The notes beneath the pieces are model-generated. The model did no database searches, was not told the DNA's origin, and saw only the letters and a list, made by a program, of their open reading frames with translations. Positions 17,289 through 26,197 of a DNA stretch of 64,000 nucleotides are shown here, in pieces. Position 1 is the stretch's first letter, and each line of letters begins with the position of its first letter. Source of the DNA: a bacterium Ga0077546 (lineage in GTDB: Bacteria; Cyanobacteriota; Vampirovibrionia; Obscuribacterales; Obscuribacteraceae); the NCBI GenBank assembly GCA_001464165.1, contig LNEX01000485.1, forward strand, positions 1 through 64,000. Direction: 5' to 3'. The translations under genes and the position numbers were made by a program.

Positions 17289-19142
17289 TCAGTAGCTAGT
17301 CGCCCATTCCAACGGTTGCTCAAGACTGAGACCGGCCGGAGTAGAAGGCGCCTCATAAACACGCTTGAGGGTGTTTATATCGCGGACACCAATACCAGGC
17401 AACTTGATAGGTGCTTTCTTTTTGGCTCCAACAGCAGAGGCGTTAGTCGAGGTGACGCTGATATTAGAGCTACCATTTTCAGCGGCATACATCAAATCGG
17501 AATTCTTCTCAGATTTACCAAAGAGGCCAAGAGCATGGCCCATTTCTCGTGTAAAGACAGCTGCCAGCGTGCGCTCTGGTACATCAGCCGCATAGAAGCT
17601 GGGACGCAGAAGATATACCCAGATCTGCATTTGGCCATTTACAATATTGAGACGACAAACGCCAAGGGCTTTAGGTGGCAACTGATTAACCCAGAGTACA
17701 TCTACATTTGATGGCTCATGTGGCAGAGCAATTTTGACCGGCACATACTGATCCCAGCGAGCAATAACAGACTCAAGGTTGCGTTGCCACGACTCAGGAG
17801 AGCCGAGCGGCAAGCGCACTCTTACAGGAAACTGCCGCCAGTGAGCGTAGACTGAGGTACCGTTGTTGCCCGTGCTCAAACGACGAATAGCCCCAAGGTA
17901 ATCTCCGGCCTGGCCGTCATAGTTGAGCGAGTTAGCCACAGCAGCAGCGTCGATAGTGAGAGAACTAGCTACTGGCGCCGCAGGAGCATAGTTCGGAGAT
18001 GAATAATTGGGCGAACCAGTATTTTGGGCAACACGAACAGGAACAGGAACAGAATTATTATTTGGATTAGCGTTAGCGTTGGCCACCTGACTGCGGTTCG
18101 GAGACGTGACCTTATTAGTATTAGCACCATAATTAGTACTAGTACTAGCAGTATTGCCTAAGTTGGTCGAAACAGGCCGAGACCCCGGTAGAGATCCAGA
18201 ACCAGCTACTGGACTAGCTCCCGGAACTGGACTTGGAGCTGGTCCTGGCCCATAGGCACGAGGAGAAAAATTTGGCTGAGAGTTCCATACAGGAGGCATT
18301 GCCACCTGTCCTGGTGGCAAATGATTGCCCGGTATCTGCGGGCGCTGAACTTGCAGCTGATTAGGAGAAGTTTGATTGGGGAAAGCCTGGTTAGAAGTTT
18401 GAAAGCTTGATGGACTGCCGTACTGGGGCTGGCTATTCGCGAACTGGGATTGACTACTAGTATATTGCGACTGATTACTAGGGAATTGCGCCACTGGCGG
18501 AGGATAGGCAGTAGCAGGCACAGGAATATAATTGTTGCCCGACATGTTCACAGGCGTAAGATTAGTAGCTTGATAGCTAGATGGCACAGCAGCTTGCCCT
18601 AACGCCGTGCCGCCAAAGGCGCCACCAAAAGCAGTACCACCAAGTAATTTCTGTTCCAAGCGAGCAATGCGCTCAACAGTCTGTCCATCACGCTTACCAC
18701 CAAGCACTTCTTTCTCTAGATGCTCTAGGCGATCCTCAACTTCATGCTCAGGATAAGTGTTACCAAAAGCTTGTTTTTCAAGTCGTGTCACACGCTGCTC
18801 ATCTAAAGGGTTGACCGGGCTAGACTGGGCCTGATCGAATTGCGGACTGAGCATACCAGTAGTGCTTGGTGGTCCAGGTGGTGCGCCTAAGGGACGCCCC
18901 TGAATGCCACTATTGAAAGGATTACTCTGATTGAATTTTCGACCAGGGTCAACGGCGGCCTCTGGTGGCGGCGGAGCATCCAGCTTGGCAGCTGATGGAT
19001 CAATAGCTTTGAGCACAGGCTGAGCCGCATCAGAAGCAGCCTGTGCAGGATCGCTTATTGCCAATCCACTAGTAAGGCCAAAAGAAATGGCTAAGATTAA
19101 GGAGAGGGTTCTTGTAGCCACAGAGGCCAAAGGAGTTAGCAA
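17289..19142 (-). CDS. Secreted matrixin-like protein with degenerate zinc site
   Basis: 617 residues. A signal peptide (TLSLILAISFGLTSGLAISD) is followed by an RLxxLExxxFG repeat region at about residues 115-170 and a long Gln/Pro/Ser/Asn-rich linker to ~390. A metzincin-like domain then ends in FTREMGHALGLFGKSEKNSD plus LMYA. In active matrixins this is HExxHxxGxxH plus a Met-turn. Here the first histidine is Arg and the third is Lys, leaving Glu, one His and the Met-turn, so protease activity is unlikely. The start codon overlaps the stop of the upstream gluzincin-like gene by 7 bases, so the two are translationally coupled. Confidence 0.7.
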   Translation of the reverse strand: MLTPLASVATRTLSLILAISFGLTSGLAISDPAQAASDAAQPVLKAIDPSAAKLDAPPPPEAAVDPGRKFNQSNPFNSGIQGRPLGAPPGPPSTTGMLSPQFDQAQSSPVNPLDEQRVTRLEKQAFGNTYPEHEVEDRLEHLEKEVLGGKRDGQTVERIARLEQKLLGGTAFGGAFGGTALGQAAVPSSYQATNLTPVNMSGNNYIPVPATAYPPPVAQFPSNQSQYTSSQSQFANSQPQYGSPSSFQTSNQAFPNQTSPNQLQVQRPQIPGNHLPPGQVAMPPVWNSQPNFSPRAYGPGPAPSPVPGASPVAGSGSLPGSRPVSTNLGNTASTSTNYGANTNKVTSPNRSQVANANANPNNNSVPVPVRVAQNTGSPNYSSPNYAPAAPVASSLTIDAAAVANSLNYDGQAGDYLGAIRRLSTGNNGTSVYAHWRQFPVRVRLPLGSPESWQRNLESVIARWDQYVPVKIALPHEPSNVDVLWVNQLPPKALGVCRLNIVNGQMQIWVYLLRPSFYAADVPERTLAAVFTREMGHALGLFGKSEKNSDLMYAAENGSSNISVTSTNASAVGAKKKAPIKLPGIGVRDINTLKRVYEAPSTPAGLSLEQPLEWATSY

Positions 19143-20407
19143 TTGAGCAAATCCTCTCTCAACTCTCCTCCTAACCTTAGACTAGACTGCAAGTCTAGCA
19201 GTGGCTCTGTCAAAATGGCAGTAAAAGCAGTTTCGGGATGCTTTACTATCTCAGTCAACATTTTATGAATGGCTGGGTCTAGCTCTTTGAGCAGTCTGCG
19301 TCCTTCCGGAACAGAGAACGCAGCAACGCTCTCGGCCCAATACTCAAACTTGCTTGCCTTGGCATAACCAGAGACAAACATGCGATTCGGGACATATTCA
19401 GGACGCAGAATTTCCGAACCACCTTCGTAACCAGCTGGAGTTGGGCACATCTTCAAAGAACGCTTAAGACGAGCAGCATAAAGTTCTGCCACCCGATCTT
19501 GCAAGGCTTGCGAGAGACAGAACTGCAGTTGGTGACCAAACTCATGAGAAACGACTAAATTGATGCGCACTTCCACATAGGGTTGCACTCTAGTCGATAC
19601 CACAGCCAGCGCACCAAAACGTTTGAACAAATCGATATCACGATCAAACTCTTCTAAATCAAGATCTACCATACCAGAGCGAACTCTTGTGACCCCAGCC
19701 GCACCGTGTTTGACGTTACCCAAAGCAGCATTGCCTTCAGACTTACGCACGACTTGAAGAATTCCGCTGGCAGACCAAATATTTAGACTATCAATCACAT
19801 ATTTTTTCTGCAGAACACTCAAGCGATCAAAATCTTGGAAATACCGAATAATCTCATTTTCGGCATAAGACTTATCTTTGCGCGCTAGAGGACGAATGTA
19901 CTCGTATTTCCATGCCGAACCATCAGAGCGAACACCATCAAAAGTAAGATTGAGGATGGCTGTCTCATCGAGCTCTCGTCTAGCTACCTTAGTGTAACGG
20001 TCGCGCACCGTAACTAAGCCTGTGTCGTGGAACTCACCAACCAACATGTGCTCTTCAGTAGCAATTCGTCCGTTCAAAACATTAAAAGACTGGCCATTGT
20101 ATACAAGCTTGCCAGTCGGCCCACCATACTCAGAGACGGGAATCACAAGTTCTAGCCCGGCCGAGTCAATACCACGAAAGATACAGCCCTCCAAATCGTC
20201 AATTAAACGCCACTGGGCGTCATCACTGTCTGGCGAACTACCATTTTTGAGGAGGCCATCTTCGTAAAGGAAGCCAACCACAGTATCTTCAAGGAAGACT
20301 TTACCGAAATCGACAACCAGAACGTTGCCGCCAAGCTCCAAAAATCCGCTCGGACCAACCATTCGCTCCTGATCGTCTGATTTGCCGACCGCCGACACCA
20401 CCTGCAC
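19136..20407 (-). CDS. Putative gluzincin metallopeptidase
   Basis: 423 residues. The zinc site SHEFGHQLQF lies at about residue 285. Some 60 residues later EYWAESVAAF supplies the third ligand (Glu), the arrangement of gluzincins such as the anthrax lethal factor-like (ATLF-like) domain. The N-terminal ~250 residues are beta-rich and unrecognised. No clear signal peptide is seen, although the first gene of this pair is followed by a secreted partner. The start is probably GTG at 20407 (AGGCGG five bases upstream); an ATG 45 bases inside is an alternative. Confidence 0.6.
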   Translation of the reverse strand: MQVVSAVGKSDDQERMVGPSGFLELGGNVLVVDFGKVFLEDTVVGFLYEDGLLKNGSSPDSDDAQWRLIDDLEGCIFRGIDSAGLELVIPVSEYGGPTGKLVYNGQSFNVLNGRIATEEHMLVGEFHDTGLVTVRDRYTKVARRELDETAILNLTFDGVRSDGSAWKYEYIRPLARKDKSYAENEIIRYFQDFDRLSVLQKKYVIDSLNIWSASGILQVVRKSEGNAALGNVKHGAAGVTRVRSGMVDLDLEEFDRDIDLFKRFGALAVVSTRVQPYVEVRINLVVSHEFGHQLQFCLSQALQDRVAELYAARLKRSLKMCPTPAGYEGGSEILRPEYVPNRMFVSGYAKASKFEYWAESVAAFSVPEGRRLLKELDPAIHKMLTEIVKHPETAFTAILTEPLLDLQSSLRLGGELREDLLNC

Positions 20408-20659
20408 CGATACCGCCTTTCCTAAAAAATTTAATGGATGGCTACCACTGATTCCTAGAGCCTGAATAGATACCGCGAACGGTTCAAGAGTCTTCTTGAT
20501 TACCTGCTTTACTTTACCAAAACCTGGTTAAGTTGATAATTGCCGGTAAAATCTTGCTCAAATGTTTACAGAAACCCAGTATAGCTAATCCGCTGACGGA
20601 AGATGCAGGCTAATATTGTCACTATATGGTTGTAAGTAACCAATTCCTGGGACGAACGT

Positions 20660-20962
20660 TTGAACCCTACCGATAAAAAATTTACTTTGCCCTCGCCCCC
20701 GCAAGTCTTGCTGGCCACCGCCATAGGCGTGGGCATTGGGCTTCTGGCCATGGGCCAACTGAAAAGCTTCTATAGTCACACACCTCTAAGTGGCAAATCC
20801 GATTTATCACAGACACTTCCGCCGCCAGCCCCGGCGAAAGTCGAGACCAAAGCTAAGAGTCTGGCAGACTTTAGCCTATGGCCCAAGTTAGAAAGCCGAA
20901 TGAATGTGCTACTCATGGGTGTTGATAGCAATGGCCGCGACACCGAACGCTTCACTGGCTGA
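20660..20962 (+). pseudogene. LytR-CpsA-Psr family protein, N-terminal part before in-frame TGA
   Basis: 100 residues with a TTG start, a membrane anchor (VLLATAIGVGIGLLAMGQL) and the beginning of the LCP domain, MNVLLMGVDSNGRDTERFTG. It then meets a TGA at 20960-20962. The next codons in the same frame are RSDTMIIASLDPE, the normal continuation of the family. A one-base change explains the stop. Confidence 0.8.
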
Positions 20963-22225
20963 CGCTCTGACACTATGATTATTGCGAGTTTAGACCCCGA
21001 ATGTAAAAAAGTATCGCTTGTCTCTATTCCTCGCGACTCGAGAGTGCGTATTGCCGACAATCATGGTGTCGATAAAATCAATTCTGCCCATGCCTTCGGC
21101 GGACCAGAACTAGCTGTTAAGACTGTGGGTGAAGATTTTGGTGTGCCAATTGATCACTATATAGTGATCGATACTCAAGGCTTAAAAAAAGTATTCGAGG
21201 CCCTTGGTCCCGTAGAAATATTAATCGAAAAGCCCATGCACTATAGAGATAGAGCTGGTCGACTAAATATTGCCCTTGAACCTGGCCTAAACAAACTAGA
21301 CGCAGCTGGCCTAGAAGAATATGTACGCTACCGCCATGACGCCAAAGGCGACATAGGACGTATTGAGCGCCAGCAATGGTTCTTACGCCAAGTTAAAAAG
21401 AAACTAGAAGAGCCTCAGGTTTTGCTCAAACTGCCAGAACTTTGCAAATTGGCAGGAGAATATGTACGAACAGATTTAAGCGTCGAAGACATGCTCAAAC
21501 TAGCAGCCTTCAGTAAGGAAATGAAAACCAATAAGATACAAACAGCTATGCTACCAGGCGACCCCGTCACTATAAGTGGTGGCAGTTACTGGGTACCGCA
21601 GCCAGAAGCCTGCGCTTTGATGTTGCACCGCATGACTGGTGCACCACAATCGGTGAGCGTAATTGCCGCCAATACAGGTGCCACAATTCACTCAAGGCGT
21701 CACTCACATAGTGACGAAGCATTGGCCCTAGATGGCAGCAACGTAGCGGCCCTTAGTGACGGCCCTCTAGACAGGGCTATTGCCACTAACGACAATCTCA
21801 CGGCACAATGTGCAGCAGCCTATTCAGACAAACCTGTATCAATCATTTTGCGCTATGCAAAGGGTAGTGAAGAGACTGCCAAAAACTTAGAGGCTCGCTT
21901 AAAAGAGAGGGGCTATTGCGTTAAGTATCAGCAGCGCGGCGAGCTCAGTGAGTGCCAACACGAACAATTGATAGCAAGCAGTTACCGGGCTGACGATGAC
22001 TTGGTGGCCAAGTTAAAAGAAGCAATAACAGAACTAGATAATTATGCAGTTGTGGTTCATTTAGAATCGCGCGCACAGTCCGACATCACTATTGTTGTCA
22101 GCCCTACTACTACTATTGCAGCACCAGCTGTGGTGACTTCTACTGAAGTTAACCGTGATGCAAAAAGCGAAGACAACGCCAAGACAGCAGCAGCAGAGCC
22201 TGTCAAACGCAAGGCACAGAATTAA
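20963..22225 (+). pseudogene. LytR-CpsA-Psr family protein, catalytic part after in-frame TGA
   Basis: Continues the LCP domain in the same frame: RSDTMIIASLDP, VSLVSIPRDSRV (the arginine-containing phosphate-binding block), INSAHAFGGPELAVKTV and YVRYRHDAKGDIGRIERQQWFL. LCP enzymes transfer glycopolymers from lipid carriers to peptidoglycan on the outer face of the membrane. A C-terminal LytR_C-like domain follows (SIILRYAKGSEETAKNLEARL), then an Ala/Lys tail. Without reading through the TGA this part would lack its membrane anchor and first core strand. ATG at 20975 could start a shorter product. Confidence 0.8.
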
Positions 22226-22348
22226 GCATTTTCTGAGAACAGTAGTAATTGGTAATAAACCCTTCCCAACGCCTGCAAGGTGCGCGACCATTCTCTTATC
22301 TGCCTTAGAAATAGAGGCGATAGCTAAATTCTTGCCAAGGGGATACTC

Positions 22349-23491
22349 GTGACTAAAGCCGAGACTAAAGCAGAGACCAAAACTAATACTGAAGGCTTTC
22401 TAGCCAATTCTCAAAGTAATTCACCGACAAGCACGTCAAGTGCTCTTAGCCGTCCCTTCAACTTCGGCGCTGGCCCAGGGGCGCTACCAGAAGAGGTCCT
22501 ACAGACAGCTAAAGAAGAAATGCTCGACTGGCATGGTTCAGGCATGTCAATTATGGAAGTCAGTCATCGCGGCAAAGAGTTTGGCCAAATTGCCGAACAA
22601 AGCCAGGCCGACTTGAGAGACCTGCTCGACATTCCTTCAAACTACAAAATTTTGTTCTTGCAAGGCGGAGCGACATCTCAATTTTCGATGGTGCCGTTCA
22701 ATTTGCTGCGAGGCAGTAACAAAGCAGACTATGTCAATACTGGCTTCTGGTCTGAAAGAGCCATTGTTGAAGCTAATAAATATTGTCAGGTAAATGTGGT
22801 TGCTTCTGGTGAAGCTAGCAAATTTACGACAATTCCTCATGAACACTCATGGCAGTTAAGCAAAGAATCAGCCTATCTTCACTACACTGCCAATGAAACG
22901 ATTCATGGGGTGGAGTTTCACTACACTCCACAATCTCTCAACACGAAAGAAATTCCACTAGTAACCGACATGTCATCAAACATGCTCTCTCGGCCAATTG
23001 ATGTTTCAAAATTTGGTCTAATATACGCTGGAGCTCAGAAGAATATTGGCCCAGCTGGCCTGACAATTGTAATCGTTAGAGACGATTTAATCGGCCAAGT
23101 CGACAGTAAAGCACCAGCTTTATTCGACTATGAGAATCTAACTAAAAATGATTCGATGGCAAACACTCCGCCGACCTATAGCTGGTACATGGCTGGTCTT
23201 GTGCTGAAATGGCTGAAAAAAAATGGCGGCCTGACTGCCATGTCCGCAACCAACAAGAAAAAAGCAGAATTACTTTATTCAACAATTGACCAATCCGATT
23301 TCTATAGTAATAATGTTGCCCCAGAGTGCCGGTCGCTCATGAATGTTCCCTTTATACTCAAAGATGCGGCCTTAGACAAAACATTTTTAGACGAAGCGAA
23401 AAAAGCGAACCTATTAGGGTTAGCCGGTCACAGAGCAGTCGGAGGCATGAGAGCGAGCCTCTACAATGCCGTTACCTTTGAATTTCTCTAA
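22349..23491 (+). CDS. serC: Phosphoserine aminotransferase
   Basis: Converts 3-phosphohydroxypyruvate and glutamate to phosphoserine. Family landmarks: FNFGAGPGALPEEVL, EVSHRGKEF, LFLQGGATSQFSMVPFNLL, the PLP lysine in YAGAQKNIGPAGLT, and the C-terminal GHRAVGGMRASLYNA. A ~30-residue Thr/Glu/Ser-rich extension precedes the fold. The GTG start has AGGGG six bases upstream. It is followed 65 bases later by serA, so two consecutive steps of serine synthesis are together. Confidence 0.95.
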   Translation: MTKAETKAETKTNTEGFLANSQSNSPTSTSSALSRPFNFGAGPGALPEEVLQTAKEEMLDWHGSGMSIMEVSHRGKEFGQIAEQSQADLRDLLDIPSNYKILFLQGGATSQFSMVPFNLLRGSNKADYVNTGFWSERAIVEANKYCQVNVVASGEASKFTTIPHEHSWQLSKESAYLHYTANETIHGVEFHYTPQSLNTKEIPLVTDMSSNMLSRPIDVSKFGLIYAGAQKNIGPAGLTIVIVRDDLIGQVDSKAPALFDYENLTKNDSMANTPPTYSWYMAGLVLKWLKKNGGLTAMSATNKKKAELLYSTIDQSDFYSNNVAPECRSLMNVPFILKDAALDKTFLDEAKKANLLGLAGHRAVGGMRASLYNAVTFEFL

Positions 23492-23526
23492 ACGACACGG
23501 CTAAGAATATTTATCAAGAAAGAAAC

Positions 23527-23553
23527 ACCTGTAAGGAAATACCTGTAAGGAAA
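23527..23553 (+). repeat. Duplicated ribosome-binding segment before serA
   Basis: ACCTGTAAGGAAA occurs twice, 14 bases apart, directly before the serA ATG, duplicating the AAGGA ribosome site. Only the second copy is correctly spaced. Confidence 0.6.
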
Positions 23554-23556
23554 CAT

Positions 23557-24726
23557 ATGTTCAAAATATTGAACCTCAACAATATCAAAATCGCCGGCCT
23601 AGAAAAGCTACCGCGCGAGCGCTATGAGATTTCATCTGAAATGCATAACCCTGATGCCGTGCTACTGCGCTCCGCTAGCATGCATGAATGGCCCATTCCT
23701 GAATCTGTCAAAGCCATCGGGCGTGCTGGTGCCGGTGTCAATAATATTCCGGTAGACCAATTCAGCAGCCTCGGAGTTCCAGTTTTCAATACTCCCGGTG
23801 CTAATGCTAATGCTGTCAAAGAATTAGTAATCGCTGGCATGATGATGGCCGCTCGCCAGATAGGGCCAGCCTGGGATTTCAGCCGCAGCCTTAGCGGTAC
23901 CGATTCTGAAATTGACAAACAAGTTGAATCAGAGAAGAAGCGCTTCGTTGGTATTGAACTGGCTGGTAGAACTCTCGGCGTTGTTGGCCTGGGTGCAATT
24001 GGTGTAAAAGTAGCCAATGCGGCATTCTCGCTGGGGATGCGAGTGGTTGGCTATGACCCCCACATCACAGTAAGCAATGCCTGGCAATTGCAATCAGAAG
24101 TTAAGTCACTTTCCAGTGTTACTGAAGTGCTAGCTCAATCTGATTTCATTACTATGCACGTGCCGCTTTTAGAAGACACCAAGGGCTTGATTGATGCCCG
24201 CCGCCTGTCAAAATGTCGCGAGGGAATTACGATATTGAATTTCTCACGCTCAGCCATTGTTGACGAGAAAGCGGTCTCTGAAGCAATCAAATCAGGCCGC
24301 GTGAGAGCCTATGTCTGCGATTTCCCAAGCAATCAATTAAAAGACCAAGAACGAGTTATAACGCTGCCCCACTTAGGTGCATCTACAGAAGAAGCAGAAG
24401 AAAATTGTGCCATCATGGTGGCAGAACAAATTCGTGATTTCCTTGAAAAAGGCACCATTCACAACTCTGTCAATTTCCCTGAAATGTCTTTGCCAGGCAA
24501 ACCAAACAATCGCTTAATCGTTGCCAACGCCAACATTCCGCACATGATTGAGCGCATTTCAGCTTGTGTCGCTAATGCCAATTTAAACATTCTCGACATG
24601 CTCAACCGCTCAAGAGGTGATGTGGCTTGCACATTGATTGATTGCAATGGAGACGTCAACGAAGAGGTACTCAAAAGCATCAGCTCTATCGAAGGGGTTC
24701 TTAAAGTACGTCTCGTAAAATCTTAG
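23557..24726 (+). CDS. serA: D-3-phosphoglycerate dehydrogenase
   Basis: First step of serine synthesis, oxidising 3-phosphoglycerate with NAD. The catalytic region GRAGAGVNNIPVDQ, the NAD-binding GVVGLGAIGVKVANAA, the active-site ILNFSRSAIVDEKAV and LPHLGASTEEAEENCA are intact. A C-terminal ACT domain (from about residue 315, RLIVANANIPHMIERISAC) could bind serine for feedback control. The 389-residue length fits the shorter SerA type lacking the extra intervening domain. Confidence 0.93.
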   Translation: MFKILNLNNIKIAGLEKLPRERYEISSEMHNPDAVLLRSASMHEWPIPESVKAIGRAGAGVNNIPVDQFSSLGVPVFNTPGANANAVKELVIAGMMMAARQIGPAWDFSRSLSGTDSEIDKQVESEKKRFVGIELAGRTLGVVGLGAIGVKVANAAFSLGMRVVGYDPHITVSNAWQLQSEVKSLSSVTEVLAQSDFITMHVPLLEDTKGLIDARRLSKCREGITILNFSRSAIVDEKAVSEAIKSGRVRAYVCDFPSNQLKDQERVITLPHLGASTEEAEENCAIMVAEQIRDFLEKGTIHNSVNFPEMSLPGKPNNRLIVANANIPHMIERISACVANANLNILDMLNRSRGDVACTLIDCNGDVNEEVLKSISSIEGVLKVRLVKS

Positions 24727-24801
24727 GCTAATACCCCGTTTCAAACAGGTATAATTAACTGCTCTAATGGCAGCTACCAATCTCTATAAGTCGAAACAGG
24801 C

Positions 24802-26184
24802 ATGAATTTAAGCAAAAAAATCGCTCTGGTCACCCTTGCTAGCTTCACTGCGTTTTCAGGCTCTCTCAGACCAGCGTGGTCGGCAATGAGCGACGACGAA
24901 GCCAAGAGCTGGGACGTTTCTTTAGAGGCAGGAAGAACCCTGCGCGACGACAAAAAATATGAAGACGCGGCGAAACGCTTTCTCGATTTGCAGGCCAGCG
25001 CTGAGAAGAGCGACGACAAAAAGCGTGTGCGCAAAGCCATGACGGCACTGGCTGCCAACTACTTTTATCAAAAAGACTACAGCAAAGCTGAGGAGTTAGA
25101 CCGCAAGGCTTTAGGGCTAGCTGAGAGCATTTCCAGCGTCAACGACGGCACAGTAGCAATCTGCTTGAATGACCTAGCCGAAACACTGGTTGAGCAAAAG
25201 CGCTTTGATGAAGCCCTACCCCTAATTAAACGGAGTGTAGCTCTATCAGAAGAAGTTTTCAGCCATAACCATCCACTATTGGGCACCCGTTTGAATTTCT
25301 TGGCCGACTTGCTAGAGAGAATGGGCCACAAAGAAGATGCGGTTCTCTATCGCAGCGAAGGTCAAGGCATTATCAATGCTTTTCTCTCAGTCATGAGTCG
25401 CAAAATTAAAGCAGCCTGGAAGCCACCAAGATGTCTTTATAGTTACAGCGCCAATGTTGGTTTCGAAGTAAGCGATCACGGTTTAGTGAAAGAAGTGCAT
25501 ATTGTTGATTCATCTGGCAATACAGCTAACGATCAAGCCGCTATCGAAGCCGTGAAAAACGCTCAGCCATTTTCTGATATCAACTCAAAGGCCGATGACG
25601 ACCAACTCAACTTGTCGTTCAAATTCGACTACAACTTCCACCAGCGCAAAGAGTCTGGTGTTAGCAAAAGTGCCAGAGAGTCAGAGACTGCCACGACAGC
25701 AAGCACTAGCTCTAGCAATGGGGAAGGAACTGCCGCACAATCGAAAGAAAAAATCAGCCAAGAAAAAGAAAAACTGGAGCAGATTCTCAAAACAATAGAA
25801 AAAATCAAAAAAGACAAGAACCATACGAACACAACCTTGGCTGAGTACTATGGCCAATTGTCAGACACTCTTATGGTTCTTGGCGAGCACGGCAAAGCAA
25901 TCGACTATCTAAAGGAAGCGCTTGACTCTGCCGACTTTAAAGATAAGAGTTCGCCAGGAACTCTCATGTTGCTTAGCGAATTAGGCTGCACTTATCTCAA
26001 TTCAATGAGACCAGCACTGGCTGAGGCAACCCTGAAAGCCGTCGTTGATGCGCCAAATTTCGAACAGATTCTTGACGTAAAGCTGAAACAACAAGCTCTA
26101 GACGACCTTGGACATGCCCTATCAAATATGGGTCGTTATGCCGAAGCACAAAATTATTACTCAAGAAAACGTGATTCTATTTAG
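24802..26184 (+). CDS. TPR protein with internal TonB C-terminal-like domain
   Basis: 460 residues. A signal peptide (ALVTLASFTAFSGSLRPAWS) is followed by TPR repeats (about residues 25-190: YSKAEELDRKALGLAE, RFDEALPLIKRSVALSE). Next comes a TonB C-terminal-like module (about 195-275: MSRKIKAAWKPP, VGFEVSDHGLVKEVHIVDSSG, DQAAIEAVKNAQPF), a charged linker, and more TPRs (EYYGQLSDTLMVLGEHGKA). TonB domains normally sit at the C-terminus of energy transducers; here the domain is between TPR blocks, without the usual membrane anchor. Probably an envelope scaffold; function not known. Confidence 0.65.
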   Translation: MNLSKKIALVTLASFTAFSGSLRPAWSAMSDDEAKSWDVSLEAGRTLRDDKKYEDAAKRFLDLQASAEKSDDKKRVRKAMTALAANYFYQKDYSKAEELDRKALGLAESISSVNDGTVAICLNDLAETLVEQKRFDEALPLIKRSVALSEEVFSHNHPLLGTRLNFLADLLERMGHKEDAVLYRSEGQGIINAFLSVMSRKIKAAWKPPRCLYSYSANVGFEVSDHGLVKEVHIVDSSGNTANDQAAIEAVKNAQPFSDINSKADDDQLNLSFKFDYNFHQRKESGVSKSARESETATTASTSSSNGEGTAAQSKEKISQEKEKLEQILKTIEKIKKDKNHTNTTLAEYYGQLSDTLMVLGEHGKAIDYLKEALDSADFKDKSSPGTLMLLSELGCTYLNSMRPALAEATLKAVVDAPNFEQILDVKLKQQALDDLGHALSNMGRYAEAQNYYSRKRDSI

Positions 26185-26197
26185 TTTCTTAAGTTAG

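Noticed and set aside
20960..20962. TGA as a sense codon (alternative genetic code) in the LCP gene
   Set aside because: Tryptophan is coded by TGG throughout the window, and another gene is interrupted by TAA, which a TGA reassignment could not explain.
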